This document shows, piece by piece, positions 15,209 through 24,727 of a stretch of DNA of 64,000 nt (position 1 is the first letter of the stretch; each line of letters opens with the position of its first letter). The position numbers were made by a program, and so were the translations under genes. The DNA lies in NCBI RefSeq assembly GCF_009792795.1, contig NZ_VKHQ01000003.1, positions 372,001 to 436,000 of the forward strand, in the 5' to 3' direction. This stretch comes from Cognatiluteimonas profundi (GTDB lineage Bacteria; Pseudomonadota; Gammaproteobacteria; Xanthomonadales; Xanthomonadaceae). The notes under the pieces were generated by a model, which saw only the letters and a list, made by a program, of their open reading frames with translations, was not told the origin of the DNA and searched no databases.

Positions 15209-16308
15209 GCGCGTTCAGCCTGCATGTCATCGTCCTTTAAAAGCTCAGCGACGAAGGACTTCAAAGACGCTTGTCCGTCGTCAGCCATCGCAGTAAAACG
15301 CGCACGCGCCGAAGTCGACGCGCGCTGAAATGCATCCGGATCCTCGATCCAAACCTCAATCTGCTCCTTCGCCGATGCCTCAAAACAAGACGATGGATTG
15401 ATGACGAGACCTGAGCTACTTGTAATCATCTCTGGAATCGCCCCGCGTCCGTACGCGATCACGGGGACGGCATTGCGCATCGCCTCGTGGAGGGTGACGG
15501 GCTCCGCCTCGTTTGCATATTTAGTTGGGAATACCAGGACATCGATTTCTGAGAAAAACATTTCCTTCTCTTGCCCGTACTTCGCTCCAACATAACGAAC
15601 ATTCACTGATGACGTCAGCAGCGCCATTATCTTCCTTTCAGTTACCGAATCCTGAAATGGTCCAGCTAAGATCAGTCGCAACGCGGGATGGCTAACTTCC
15701 AACTTTGAAGCGAGTGCAATGAATTCATTTACACCCTTCTCTTCGCAGACGTTACTCAGAAATCCGAGAGTTCTCAGGGGTCGCAACGGTCGGGGGGGCT
15801 CAGACTCACTGAGAAACGCAGCATTGGAAAGGACTCTAATGGCAGCCGGATCCACTCCGAGTCGCTCAAGCCTTCTCCCCATTTCGGCAGACAGCACCAC
15901 GTGACGGGTGGCATCTCCCGCTAGTGCAATGAGCATTTTGCTTACGAGCCCCGGACGGTCCAGATAGGCAAAGCTGTGGTGATGCAGGCAAACAGGGATC
16001 CGTCTAGCCCGTGCCAATAAGACGAATAGCGCGTCGTATACCTGGCCCACCCCCCCTGAAACGCCTATGTAGACGATTGCCCGGCGGATTTGCGTGTGCT
16101 CAAGGAACGCACTTATCGCAGGCAATATCTTGGCTAGCCGAGAAACCCTCGCCCAAGCGCCTCGGCTCAGATTGCGGGCTGCCGTATTAACTCTCTTAAC
16201 GTCCGGCGAAGCTGCGATCAGAACATTGAAAAGTGCTTCGTTGATGACCGACATACCGTGCGTAGGGGGCGGAAACGCACCCACCATGACCACTTTGCGC
16301 ATAATCAA
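15205..16308 (-). CDS. Glycosyltransferase family 4
   Basis: 367 residues, GT-B fold. The N-terminal VVMVGAFPPPTHGMSVINEAL is a typical acceptor-side start. The C-terminal half has LGFLSNVCEEKGVNEFIALA, RLILAGPF and DVLVFPTKYANEAEPVTLHEAM, the E-x7-E donor-binding motif of GT4 (EAEPVTLHE). Retaining enzyme, cytoplasmic, adding one sugar to the lipid-linked repeat unit; donor and acceptor cannot be read from sequence. The start could be residue 3 (second ATG). Confidence 0.85.
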   Translation of the reverse strand: MIMRKVVMVGAFPPPTHGMSVINEALFNVLIAASPDVKRVNTAARNLSRGAWARVSRLAKILPAISAFLEHTQIRRAIVYIGVSGGVGQVYDALFVLLARARRIPVCLHHHSFAYLDRPGLVSKMLIALAGDATRHVVLSAEMGRRLERLGVDPAAIRVLSNAAFLSESEPPRPLRPLRTLGFLSNVCEEKGVNEFIALASKLEVSHPALRLILAGPFQDSVTERKIMALLTSSVNVRYVGAKYGQEKEMFFSEIDVLVFPTKYANEAEPVTLHEAMRNAVPVIAYGRGAIPEMITSSSGLVINPSSCFEASAKEQIEVWIEDPDAFQRASTSARARFTAMADDGQASLKSFVAELLKDDDMQAERA

Positions 16309-16335
16309 ATTCTCCGCACCATCTACTTACGCATT

Positions 16336-17484
16336 TCATCGGGACAAGATCTCTTGACAGCCATCAATGATCTGGGAGGCCGCGATTGCCGGGGTGAACC
16401 TGTTGATCGTCGCAAGGCAGCTGTTCGCCACGCTAGAAACGTCCGAAAGGCTCATTGTCACAGCAGAGAGCTTCGCCTGAAGATCTGCCACATCCCCGAC
16501 CTTAAAAGCAAACCCCGTAATGCCCTCAATAACTAGCTCCGGGACACAGCCACACGCGTCGCTGACGACAACCGGACATCCATAGCTAAGCGCTTCGTTG
16601 ACTACCAATCCCCAAGGCTCGCTTTTACTCGGAAGAACCAGACACGTCGCTCGCGAATACTCTTTGGCTAGTTCAATCGTGTTCATGCTCCCGAGAAACA
16701 AGACCGAACTCGCTAGCTCTAGCGACGCGGATATTGCTTCAAGCTTGAGTTGGTCCGGCCCCGATCCGACGAGAGCTAGCTTGGCGTCAGGACAATTGCC
16801 GACGACTTCAGCAAATGCGTAAAGCAACGAATCCAACGACTTTTCAGGTGACATTCTGCCGACGTATAGATAGCGTGGAGCGTTGGGCGACGGAGCGGAC
16901 GCCACCCTGGCTGCCAGCGCGTTGATCCGCGAATAGTCGTGTGGCAACGCCGCTGCTTGGCATCGCGAAAACACCGCAGCAGGAGGCGCACCGTAGTGAA
17001 TGGCGTATTGGCGCGCACGCTGTCCATACACGAAAACACCGTCGCAGGTTGATAGGAAAAGACGCTTGAGCCAACCTTTCCATGCGACCTGCGGTCGATC
17101 ATGAATCGTCGAGTCTGAAAATACGGCCCTTTTCTTACCTCGCAAGATCGCAGCCGCCAACATGCCCCAATATTCGATCCTGTCGTAACACGGAAGCACG
17201 ACCAAATCGGCCTTCGAATTCCAGACTCTCTTGAACAGAGTTGTAACTCGCAATGGCAACGGAATGGTGCTGTATGCCCCCGCAAACAGCACCTCGTATG
17301 GATACTTGTGATAGCTGAGATCAACCACACTTAAAGAAACGCGATCTAGCTCCGTCTCAGCAATCTGATGAAATTGAAACTTTAGGCGCCGATCGGCAGC
17401 CTGCTCTGCAATCTTAGAGAAAACGACGCCCTTGTACCTTGACCAAAGAATATTGTGGAACACGTCTACAACGAACACTGTCAA
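16336..17484 (-). CDS. Glycosyltransferase family 4
   Basis: 382 residues. C-terminal GT4 domain with RYLYVGRMSPEKSLDSLLYA, LALVGSGP and the E-x7-E motif in SKSEPWGLVVNEALSYG, followed by CGCVPELVIEGITGFAF. The N-terminal half is more divergent and contains VVLPCYDRIEYWGMLAAA. Separated from the next gene by 27 bp and from Wzy by 40 bp. Sugar specificity unknown. Confidence 0.85.
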   Translation of the reverse strand: MTVFVVDVFHNILWSRYKGVVFSKIAEQAADRRLKFQFHQIAETELDRVSLSVVDLSYHKYPYEVLFAGAYSTIPLPLRVTTLFKRVWNSKADLVVLPCYDRIEYWGMLAAAILRGKKRAVFSDSTIHDRPQVAWKGWLKRLFLSTCDGVFVYGQRARQYAIHYGAPPAAVFSRCQAAALPHDYSRINALAARVASAPSPNAPRYLYVGRMSPEKSLDSLLYAFAEVVGNCPDAKLALVGSGPDQLKLEAISASLELASSVLFLGSMNTIELAKEYSRATCLVLPSKSEPWGLVVNEALSYGCPVVVSDACGCVPELVIEGITGFAFKVGDVADLQAKLSAVTMSLSDVSSVANSCLATINRFTPAIAASQIIDGCQEILSR

Positions 17485-17524
17485 ATCATCACCTCATAGA
17501 TTCCGATTAACCAAATGCTTGGCT

Positions 17525-18844
17525 TTAGATTTCCGACGATCTTGTGATGTGGAATGGCTCTCGGCGTTGAAGATTAATTTCCACCCTAGCCTTTCTCTTC
17601 GTTCCAAGTGCTTGCGCCCCTATTAGGAGACCAGTGCCTATTCCGTACCAAAGCGAGAATCCGCGGTCACTGAATACTGGAGCAAAAAAACCCACGACGA
17701 ATGTTCCAATCACAGTTAGGCCACCCCACGTACCAAGGAAGAGAAGATCGAGCTCATCGCTGAAGTGTTTCAGGCCCTTGCCAATAAAATTGAGGGCCAT
17801 TAGAAGCTGGGATATTTGCACCAATAGGAGCGGCGCCCCGCCAAGGACGCCGCCGATGAATAACAAAGAGATATGGTTACTGTGGCCGAAGCCCACTGAG
17901 GCTTCCGCTCCGAGACCGCCACCTAAGTTACGCGCCAGGTAATAGGAGGTTTCAGCCGCCATTCCGGATCCGATGAAGAAATTGTGGGCAGATGAGAGAA
18001 AGGCGTTCCACATGTAGTGCCATTCGACTTGACGAGTGAAAAGCGTGGGGTCGATCCCTCCGAATTTTTCTCGCACAAAAAGCCGCTGCATCCATCGCTC
18101 GAAACCTTCGGGGAAAGCCAAGAACGCAAACGCGCAGGCCACACACACGGATGCAACTGCAACCACGGCCCGCTTCCGCAACAGCCGTTTACCGAATGGG
18201 TAGAGAGCCAGCAATTGCGCGACGATCATTACCAAATACGTTCGGGTGACAGTAAGAAAAAGAATCAAGCTAGAAACAAAGACAGTCGTCACCTCTACGG
18301 GGCGCAGAGAAAGTACAAGCGCCATCGACACAAGGCTTAATGCTGCAAGTCCGGAGCCTCCTAAAATCTGAAAACGGACGGTTTCCAAATTCACGCCGCC
18401 TTGGAACAGCAAGACGATTAGGAACGTCGATATCGAGAACCCGAAACAGAGCCAACCGAGCACTCTTCGCAAAGCGGGCAAGGAACAGAGCAGCACCACC
18501 CTGGCCGTTGCATATGCGATTGAAGCATATAGGCCAACTGTGAATGCGTTACGAAACATTGCATAAAATTGTTGTCCAGCGAGAAGGCCCGACACAATTC
18601 CGACGAACACGAATAGGAAAGCGCAGAAGAAAAATAATAAGAAACCACGGACTCTTCGAAATCCTCGGTCAAACAATACGAATAATGCAAAAAAAACTAT
18701 ATATGCAACGATAAACACCGACTGCACAGCTAACCCCGCGCCAGCCTCACTACTCTTGAAATCAAACATCCAAGCAGCGATAGCGGCGGCATATGCGAAC
18801 AAAAGCTTTCGCCCCGTCGCCGGAGATATGTCCTTGACAGTCAT
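17525..18844 (-). CDS. wzy: Wzy-type O-antigen/exopolysaccharide polymerase
   Basis: 439 residues, nearly all hydrophobic with ten or more predicted membrane spans and one large outside loop (about residues 225-310, with VEWHYMWNAFLSSAHNFFIGSG). Sequence conservation is low in this class, so the call rests on topology, the HNFFIGSG-type loop motif and position between Wzx and glycosyltransferase genes. It would join lipid-linked repeat units in the periplasm. A second polymerase/ligase-like protein is encoded at 27813-29168 in the same operon. Confidence 0.78.
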   Translation of the reverse strand: MTVKDISPATGRKLLFAYAAAIAAWMFDFKSSEAGAGLAVQSVFIVAYIVFFALFVLFDRGFRRVRGFLLFFFCAFLFVFVGIVSGLLAGQQFYAMFRNAFTVGLYASIAYATARVVLLCSLPALRRVLGWLCFGFSISTFLIVLLFQGGVNLETVRFQILGGSGLAALSLVSMALVLSLRPVEVTTVFVSSLILFLTVTRTYLVMIVAQLLALYPFGKRLLRKRAVVAVASVCVACAFAFLAFPEGFERWMQRLFVREKFGGIDPTLFTRQVEWHYMWNAFLSSAHNFFIGSGMAAETSYYLARNLGGGLGAEASVGFGHSNHISLLFIGGVLGGAPLLLVQISQLLMALNFIGKGLKHFSDELDLLFLGTWGGLTVIGTFVVGFFAPVFSDRGFSLWYGIGTGLLIGAQALGTKRKARVEINLQRREPFHITRSSEI

Positions 18845-18967
18845 ACCGCGATAATCCCCTCAGTACTACATCTTCCGACTACGCGAAGCCTGCTCTCCAG
18901 AAAGCACCTGCGGGGCTGCCCGGCCGGTAGAGATTTATATTTTGCGTGCAGGCTGGCGTCACGCTCG

Positions 18968-20293
18968 TCAATACGCATGACTCTCGACCACACCCTCATC
19001 TGGCGCATTATCGGGATCAACCAGTTTGCGGTTCATCAACCAAATCGCGATGCCGCCGAAGCCAATGGCAAACGACGTTGCAGCCACTGCAGCAGCACCG
19101 CCCCAAATAGATCCTGTTGAAATACCTAAGACAAGAAGAAGTGCAAGAACGAGTACCGTGACCAAGATGTTGTTACCCAGACGCCCTGACGCCATTCCCA
19201 GCACGTAAGCGGGAGCACCCAGGACATTGCCAAAAAAACCGGCTGACAAAAGTGCCACATATAACCAATAAGTGGTGTTGATCCGTCCAAGCCACAATAA
19301 CGATGGTAGCGGGGCGAACGCGATGAGCCCGAGCGACGTAATGGCCATTAAACCCGCTGACAGGCGGAACGCGCGAGCGTACACACGGCGAAGTTGGCCC
19401 CTATCTTTGTGGAAGAGCGCTGCCATCGTAGGGGTTGCGGCAGTTACACCACTAGCAACCAAGTTGCGAGGCAAAAGTACAGTCTTGTATGCGAGCTCAT
19501 ATAGCCCCTGGGCAGTCATACCGCCAAAGTGGCCGACCAGCGCCTTTGATATTGGGTCAACCAGCCCACTGGACAAATTTACAACTTGCGCTTTTACGCT
19601 GTAACCCAGCATTGCTCGGAAGCACACGCGATCAAAGCACGTTGGAACGAAAGCGCTTCCCATCTTTCGGCGAATGATGACCCAACAAACCACGGCAACG
19701 ATGCTGTGTTGAACAATTTGGGCCCAAGCAAGCCCCCTCAACCCGATTGCTGGAACCAGCAAAAGAACTACAAGCAACTGAATCACCGTCCCAAGCACCG
19801 ACAACTGGGAGCGACGGTAGCCCATGTGCAGTCCTTGCAAGATTCCGAGCAGCGTCCCAGATATATTCAGCAGAAAAAACCCAAAGACCAGGAGCGGCAA
19901 CACCCGAAGGGCTTCTGCAGCATGATTCGCTCCAACAAGGCGCTCCACGAACGGTCCAATTGCGAAATACGCCAACGTCGCAAGAACACCAAATTGAATC
20001 ACGTTGGTGAGCAAGGCCGTCTCACCATATACACGCACCTTTTCCCGATCGTCTGTGACATTCCATAGCGCCAGGAAACGAGTGGCAGCCGCGGCTACCC
20101 CTACATCTCCCAGCCGAATTAGATTCGTCCATGCATACAGGGTGGCCCAGACGCCAACGGCCTCCACGCCCCCTTGCTTGATCACCATGCGGTATCCAAA
20201 AAACAACAGGGCTGTATTTACAAAAAGCTCAGCCGCTGCAAAAGAAACGTTCTTTCTAAGATTGAACCGGCTAAGGGTGGTGATCTCGCTCAT
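18968..20293 (-). CDS. wzx: Wzx-type polysaccharide flippase
   Basis: 441 residues with about 12-14 hydrophobic helices of the MOP/PST flippase type: FGYRMVIKQGGVEAVGVWATLYAW at the start, a LRGLAWAQIVQHSIVAVV mid-segment, and PTMAALFHKDRGQLRR. It would move the undecaprenyl-linked repeat unit across the inner membrane for Wzy. Four-base overlap with the glycosyltransferase gene upstream. The 123-bp gap down to wzy has no recognisable feature. Confidence 0.85.
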   Translation of the reverse strand: MSEITTLSRFNLRKNVSFAAAELFVNTALLFFGYRMVIKQGGVEAVGVWATLYAWTNLIRLGDVGVAAAATRFLALWNVTDDREKVRVYGETALLTNVIQFGVLATLAYFAIGPFVERLVGANHAAEALRVLPLLVFGFFLLNISGTLLGILQGLHMGYRRSQLSVLGTVIQLLVVLLLVPAIGLRGLAWAQIVQHSIVAVVCWVIIRRKMGSAFVPTCFDRVCFRAMLGYSVKAQVVNLSSGLVDPISKALVGHFGGMTAQGLYELAYKTVLLPRNLVASGVTAATPTMAALFHKDRGQLRRVYARAFRLSAGLMAITSLGLIAFAPLPSLLWLGRINTTYWLYVALLSAGFFGNVLGAPAYVLGMASGRLGNNILVTVLVLALLLVLGISTGSIWGGAAAVAATSFAIGFGGIAIWLMNRKLVDPDNAPDEGVVESHAY

Positions 20294-21282
20294 GCCGGAT
20301 AACCAAGCGCTAAATTGAGACGCCGCTGGCTCTCGGATCGCATGCGCTTAGTGCGGGATAGAGTGACGCCGAGTGGTTCTCTTGTTGGAGGATCCATTAG
20401 AACTTCACCTTTGTCCTCGAAACTTAGGGAAACGTGGCTGATGCTCTCAACTTCGCACATCCGATGCAGCAGTGATCCCCTTCGAACCACGACTGGAATC
20501 CCCAGTTGGACTGCCCGTCCAAAAATCCCCGATGCCTGGTCGTAGTCGGGCGAATAAGCGCACCAAATCAAATTTGCGCAAGAGTAAAGCGCGATCAACT
20601 CCTCATCAGCCACAAAACGATCGCAAGCGAATCCACCGGCCTCTCTAAATGACTCGAGCTCGATGCGAAGATCGGCGCTGACTTTTCCACCGAAAGCAAA
20701 TAGTGTTGAATCGCGCAGACCTGAATTTGTCCGGTATAGCGCAACGAGCCAGTCAAACCCTTTGCTTTTATCTTGCCTCCCAAGCGCCATACATATCTGC
20801 CGGCCCGCCGCTCGCTCACGAATGTCTATGGCGAGCTCACTTTCCGCACGACTTGCAACTACTGCCTCTTCATCTAAGTCCCAGAGCTGCGGATCGTGGA
20901 TCCAATTGTCGGCAATCTCATTTAGACGGAACTCAGTGGAAAACGGAACGATAGTGACTGTTTGCACATTACGAAGAAGCCGGAGAGCGCGAAGAACGAG
21001 ATACTTCGTACGCAGGCGCAACGATGAACACTCCAGTGCCGGCTTAGGCCTAAACAAAAATCCAACCGTTCGCTTCCCTACTATCGACCGCAGAATTCCG
21101 GTAACCACATAAATCGCAAGCGAGTCCTCGACCAGAGGAATCAAAACCGGATGCCGCGAGAACAGCGAAGCCGCTGAAAACCGCTTGCGGTCCAGATCAA
21201 ATAACTTTGATAGAAAGGATATGTAAGGACCTCGGTGACCATCGTCCACCATCCCTATATCCAACACGGTGACTGGCTTCAT
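20290..21282 (-). CDS. Glycosyltransferase (GT4-like)
   Basis: 330 residues, short for GT4. VLDIGMVDDGHRGPYISFLSKL opens it; the second half has ICMALGRQDKSKGFDWLVAL, FAFGGKV and CAYSPDYDQASGIFGRAVQLGIPVV. The last of these stands where E-x7-E is expected and reads with a single clear Ser-Gly rather than two Glu, so the donor site is atypical. Overlaps both neighbours by four bases (20290-20293 and 21279-21282), which indicates translational coupling. Confidence 0.72.
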   Translation of the reverse strand: MKPVTVLDIGMVDDGHRGPYISFLSKLFDLDRKRFSAASLFSRHPVLIPLVEDSLAIYVVTGILRSIVGKRTVGFLFRPKPALECSSLRLRTKYLVLRALRLLRNVQTVTIVPFSTEFRLNEIADNWIHDPQLWDLDEEAVVASRAESELAIDIRERAAGRQICMALGRQDKSKGFDWLVALYRTNSGLRDSTLFAFGGKVSADLRIELESFREAGGFACDRFVADEELIALYSCANLIWCAYSPDYDQASGIFGRAVQLGIPVVVRRGSLLHRMCEVESISHVSLSFEDKGEVLMDPPTREPLGVTLSRTKRMRSESQRRLNLALGYPA

Positions 21283-22424
21283 GGCGAATGGATCCGGCCA
21301 GAAACATCCTTGTACATCTCCAACATTCGATTTGCGTACTCACTCCAGGTGGCCACCTCTTGCTGTACTACCTCACATGGAAGCAGACTCATGGCATTCG
21401 TTATGGCCTTGGATAAAGCCACGGAATCTCCTGCAGGCACCACGAATCCGTTTTTTCCATGAACGATTGCATCAGCAGCGCCGTTGTTGGATGTGGTAAC
21501 GACTGGAAGACCCGCCTGAAGCGCTTCGCACACCACGATACTGAACCCGTCTTCCACGCTCGGAAGAACAAATACGTCGAACTCACGCATGAATTCGATC
21601 ATTCGCTCATTAGCCACATGCGGCAAATGATTGAATTCAACATCCATTGCGCGCAGGGATTTCAGGAACGGCCTGTTGGTGTTTCTGCCGACAAAAGTTA
21701 GTGAGATCCGCTGCCCCTCGGACCTTAAGTGGCGAACAGCTTCGAGGAGATAATGCTGCCCCTTGCGGGGCTGTATGCCTGCGACGCAGAGAACCTTGAC
21801 TGGCACTTCAGGCTGACGTCGCTTCAAAGCGACACCACCACTCCTAGATGACGGGTAAGGAACTCTGATTATTCGTTCCGCCGGAAATCCGGCATCGACA
21901 AATGAGCGCTTCACCCAACTCGACGCAACGAGTATCCGATCGCATAACGCATACTCCTCAACCATGCGAGCCCAGTGTGATGGGTACTTTTCGGGAGGAA
22001 ATCCCAAGACTCGCTGTTCCCGATCAAGAATTTCGGCGAGAACGCTAACGTGCGCATTCACCGCCTCGCCAATGACGAACGCTCCATTAGCTCGGTGTTT
22101 TTTGATAACTTCCAAAACGTTTCCATGCAGCATTACATGCGCAACATTTACTTTCGGAAGATCGGCAACGACAGCGTTCTCCCATATGCGGTGATAGCAG
22201 GGGAGCATCACTGGCAATAGACGATCACCGAGAACTCGCCCATGCAGTTGCATCAAATATTCTTTGAGGTGCTTGTTTCTGGCATCTAATTCGCCAAAAG
22301 GCTTTTGCCCGATTTTGTGCGAGTAGTGAATTACGGTTTTTACTTGAGCTGCATCCAGATCCTTGACCCACTTGTGGAAGTGGAAGCGACCGCAGACTGC
22401 AATACTTAGGGATAGCTTTGACAT
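21279..22424 (-). CDS. Glycosyltransferase family 4
   Basis: 381 residues. N-terminal FHFHKWVKDLDAAQVKTVIHYSH, then GT4 donor domain with KVLCVAGIQPRKGQHYLLEAV, SLTFVGRNTNRP and VLPSVEDGFSIVVCEALQAGLP (E-x7-E) followed by NGAADAIVHGKNGFVV. The first half resembles exopolysaccharide enzymes that lack an N-terminal signal. Cytoplasmic or membrane-associated; donor unknown. A 248-bp gap upstream contains a decayed gmd fragment. Confidence 0.85.
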   Translation of the reverse strand: MSKLSLSIAVCGRFHFHKWVKDLDAAQVKTVIHYSHKIGQKPFGELDARNKHLKEYLMQLHGRVLGDRLLPVMLPCYHRIWENAVVADLPKVNVAHVMLHGNVLEVIKKHRANGAFVIGEAVNAHVSVLAEILDREQRVLGFPPEKYPSHWARMVEEYALCDRILVASSWVKRSFVDAGFPAERIIRVPYPSSRSGGVALKRRQPEVPVKVLCVAGIQPRKGQHYLLEAVRHLRSEGQRISLTFVGRNTNRPFLKSLRAMDVEFNHLPHVANERMIEFMREFDVFVLPSVEDGFSIVVCEALQAGLPVVTTSNNGAADAIVHGKNGFVVPAGDSVALSKAITNAMSLLPCEVVQQEVATWSEYANRMLEMYKDVSGRIHSP

Positions 22425-22447
22425 GATGGTTCGAACAACCTCGATTG

Positions 22448-22609
22448 CTATTGTCCAGCTTGCTCAATAGCCGCATCGTAGCCATGCATATTTAGCAAGG
22501 CATGGCGACTAGCTTGAATTAGATCGCCTGCGACCATCTCGGCCACCATTTGCGCCCGCGCCACTGTGATACCGAGCTCCTTGGCCGCCATCTCGACGAG
22601 CTGCCACAC
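22448..22609 (-). pseudogene. Decayed 3' fragment of a second gmd gene
   Basis: Read on the minus strand, 53 codons give QLVEMAAKELGIT, then VARAQMVAEMVAGDLIQA and SRHALLNMHGYDAAIEQAGQ before TAG (22448-22450). The intact Gmd of this window has [13 protein letters not shown] and, about 70 residues later, [26 protein letters not shown]. The two parts are joined in frame here with the middle missing, and a TAG stands in frame at 22610-22612. No start codon or N-terminal half remains. It is a remnant of a gmd allele distinct from the intact one, lying between two cassette genes. Confidence 0.85.
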
Positions 22610-22672
22610 CTAGGGCCAGGTTGATGTAGCAATACATGCCAAACCAAATGCTGGAACGTGACAAACGATTGC

Positions 22673-23587
22673 TTACCGCTTCTGGACCATAACAATGAAA
22701 TGGTCCTTTGCGCTTACCCACACTGGCGGATGCTCGGCCAACGCCGCATGGGCGCTGACCTTCTTACCCCCCAAACCAAGTCTGCGCAATCCGCTAAATA
22801 TTTTAGGGAAGGCACGGTAGAGGCAGTTGATAGCCGATTCACGGATGCGCGATTTTACCGACGCCAAGGTATGCGAAAACGTCGCATGTGCAGTCGTTTG
22901 ATAGCCGAGATCAGTTGCGTGTTTATCAACCCATCGCGGGCTAACAAAAGAGATGTGCTCAGCAATGGTGCAGTACCAGTAGCGACTCTTCATTAGGCGA
23001 AAACTGAACGCATCCAGATTCCCAGATGAAATAAGGACCCAGCCACCAGGTTTAACTACCGAAAGACATTGTTCCAGAAATTGCCTTGGTCTCTCCACAT
23101 GCTCGATGACATCGAAAGCTGTTACAAAATCAAATTCCCCCGCCACTTCCGAAAAGTCACTCCCAACTATTTCGATCCCCTTATGTTCAGCGCGTTTCTG
23201 TGCGGCCTGATGAATTTCTATTCCAAAACAACGGTAATTTGTCAGTAACGGCTCCAAGAATCCGCCATCAAAACAACCGACGTCGAGGATCCGACTCGTG
23301 CAGGGAAGCACTTTCTCCACAAAGTCCCTGGCGATGCGCCAGTCCCGGCGAGAATCAAATGGGGCGGTCCACGTGGCGTCGTTGCCCTGCTGATAAAGGA
23401 CGTCTAGTTCTTCCTTGCTTAGTCGCGGCCACCGAAAACCAAGGGAGCATCGCTGACAACGCCATAAGCTCCCGCCGAAGAGCGGTTTCTCCAGAACTCG
23501 GCCAGCGAAATTGTCGGTTGGGGGAATAGGACCCATCGCAATTCCGCCCCCTCCGCAGTCAGGACAGTTCGCCAAGATGCTAGACAA
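22673..23587 (-). CDS. Class I SAM-dependent methyltransferase with zinc ribbon
   Basis: 304 residues. CPDCGG (8-13) and CQRCSLGF (43-50) form an N-terminal zinc ribbon like that of TDP-sugar C-methyltransferases. ILDVGCFDGGFLEPL is the SAM loop, FDVIEHVERPRQFLEQ and VVKPGGWVLIS the later core motifs. Probably methylates a sugar nucleotide or glycan of the locus. Start is TTG 23587, preceded by GGGAG and needed to include the zinc ribbon; an ATG occurs at residue 18. It begins two bases after the gmd stop. Confidence 0.82.
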   Translation of the reverse strand: MSSILANCPDCGGGGIAMGPIPPTDNFAGRVLEKPLFGGSLWRCQRCSLGFRWPRLSKEELDVLYQQGNDATWTAPFDSRRDWRIARDFVEKVLPCTSRILDVGCFDGGFLEPLLTNYRCFGIEIHQAAQKRAEHKGIEIVGSDFSEVAGEFDFVTAFDVIEHVERPRQFLEQCLSVVKPGGWVLISSGNLDAFSFRLMKSRYWYCTIAEHISFVSPRWVDKHATDLGYQTTAHATFSHTLASVKSRIRESAINCLYRAFPKIFSGLRRLGLGGKKVSAHAALAEHPPVWVSAKDHFIVMVQKR

Positions 23588-23589
23588 CG

Positions 23590-24714
23590 TCAGCTCCCTT
23601 CCCTTCCCATCGAAATGGCATATCCGTGGGTTTCTAGAAGGGCATGTTGACGGGCTGCGCTCAAATCCGAGGAAACCATCTCCTTAACCATTTCAGATAA
23701 CGCAATCTGCGGCACCCACCCCATATCCGCCTTCGCCAACGCCGGATCACCCAACAACGTCTCCACCTCCGCAGGCCTGAAATACCGCGCATCCACCGAC
23801 ACAATCACGTCACCCACCTTCACCGCCGGCGCCTTGTCCCCTTCCACCGACTGCACCGTCGCCTTCTCGTCAACGCCCTCGCCTGCCCAAGCCAGCGTGA
23901 TCCCCAACTCCCGCGCAGCCATCTCGACGAACTGACGCACGCTGTACTGCACGCCGGTGGCAATCACATAGTCCTTGGCGACATCCTGCTGCAGCATCAT
24001 CCACTGCATGCGCACGTAGTCCTTGGCGTGGCCCCAGTCGCGCAGCGCGTCGAGGTTGCCCATGAACAGGCACGTCTCTAGCCCCTGCGCGATGTTCGCC
24101 AGGCCGCGGGTGATCTTGCGGGTGACGAAGGTTTCGCCGCGGCGCGGGCTCTCGTGGTTGAAGAGGATGCCGTTGCAGGCATACATGCCGTAGGCCTCGC
24201 GGTAGTTCACGGTGATCCAGTAGGCGTACAGCTTGGCGACGCCGTACGGGCTGCGCGGGTGGAACGGCGTGGTCTCGGTCTGCGGGGTCTCGCGCACCAG
24301 GCCGTACAACTCCGAGGTGCTGGCCTGGTAGAAGCGCGTCTTGTCGGTGCGCTTGAGGAAGCGGATCGCCTCGAGCAGGCGCAGGGTGCCGAGGCCATCG
24401 ACATCAGCGGTGTATTCGGGTTGCTCGAAGCTGACGGCCACGTGGCTCTGCGCGCCGAGGTTGTAGACCTCGTCGGGCTCGACCTCGGCGACGATGCGGG
24501 TGAGGTTGAGGGCGTCGGACAGGTCGCCGTAATGCAGGTGGAACTTCGACCCGCGCGCGTGCGGATCCTGGTAGAGGTGATCGACACGCTGGGTGTTGAA
24601 CGACGAGGCGCGGCGCTTGATGCCGTGGACTTCGTAACCTTTCTCCAGCAGCAATTCGGCCAGGTAGGAGCCGTCCTGGCCGGTGATGCCGGTGATGAGT
24701 GCGCGCTTGGTCAT
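23590..24714 (-). CDS. gmd: GDP-mannose 4,6-dehydratase
   Basis: 374 residues. NADP-binding [23 protein letters not shown] at 8-30, then [15 protein letters not shown], the catalytic [22 protein letters not shown] with [10 protein letters not shown] (Tyr-xxx-Lys), and [17 protein letters not shown]. It makes GDP-4-keto-6-deoxymannose for GDP-fucose (Fcl at 3321) or GDP-rhamnose. An in-frame ATG at 24714 follows the WcaI-like gene by 13 bp. About the last 35 codons (23590-23700) switch to A+T-richer sequence than the remainder, which marks a recombination boundary. The C-terminal [19 protein letters not shown] is longer than usual. Confidence 0.93.
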   Translation of the reverse strand: MTKRALITGITGQDGSYLAELLLEKGYEVHGIKRRASSFNTQRVDHLYQDPHARGSKFHLHYGDLSDALNLTRIVAEVEPDEVYNLGAQSHVAVSFEQPEYTADVDGLGTLRLLEAIRFLKRTDKTRFYQASTSELYGLVRETPQTETTPFHPRSPYGVAKLYAYWITVNYREAYGMYACNGILFNHESPRRGETFVTRKITRGLANIAQGLETCLFMGNLDALRDWGHAKDYVRMQWMMLQQDVAKDYVIATGVQYSVRQFVEMAARELGITLAWAGEGVDEKATVQSVEGDKAPAVKVGDVIVSVDARYFRPAEVETLLGDPALAKADMGWVPQIALSEMVKEMVSSDLSAARQHALLETHGYAISMGREGS

Positions 24715-24727
24715 GGGGTCCTGCGGG

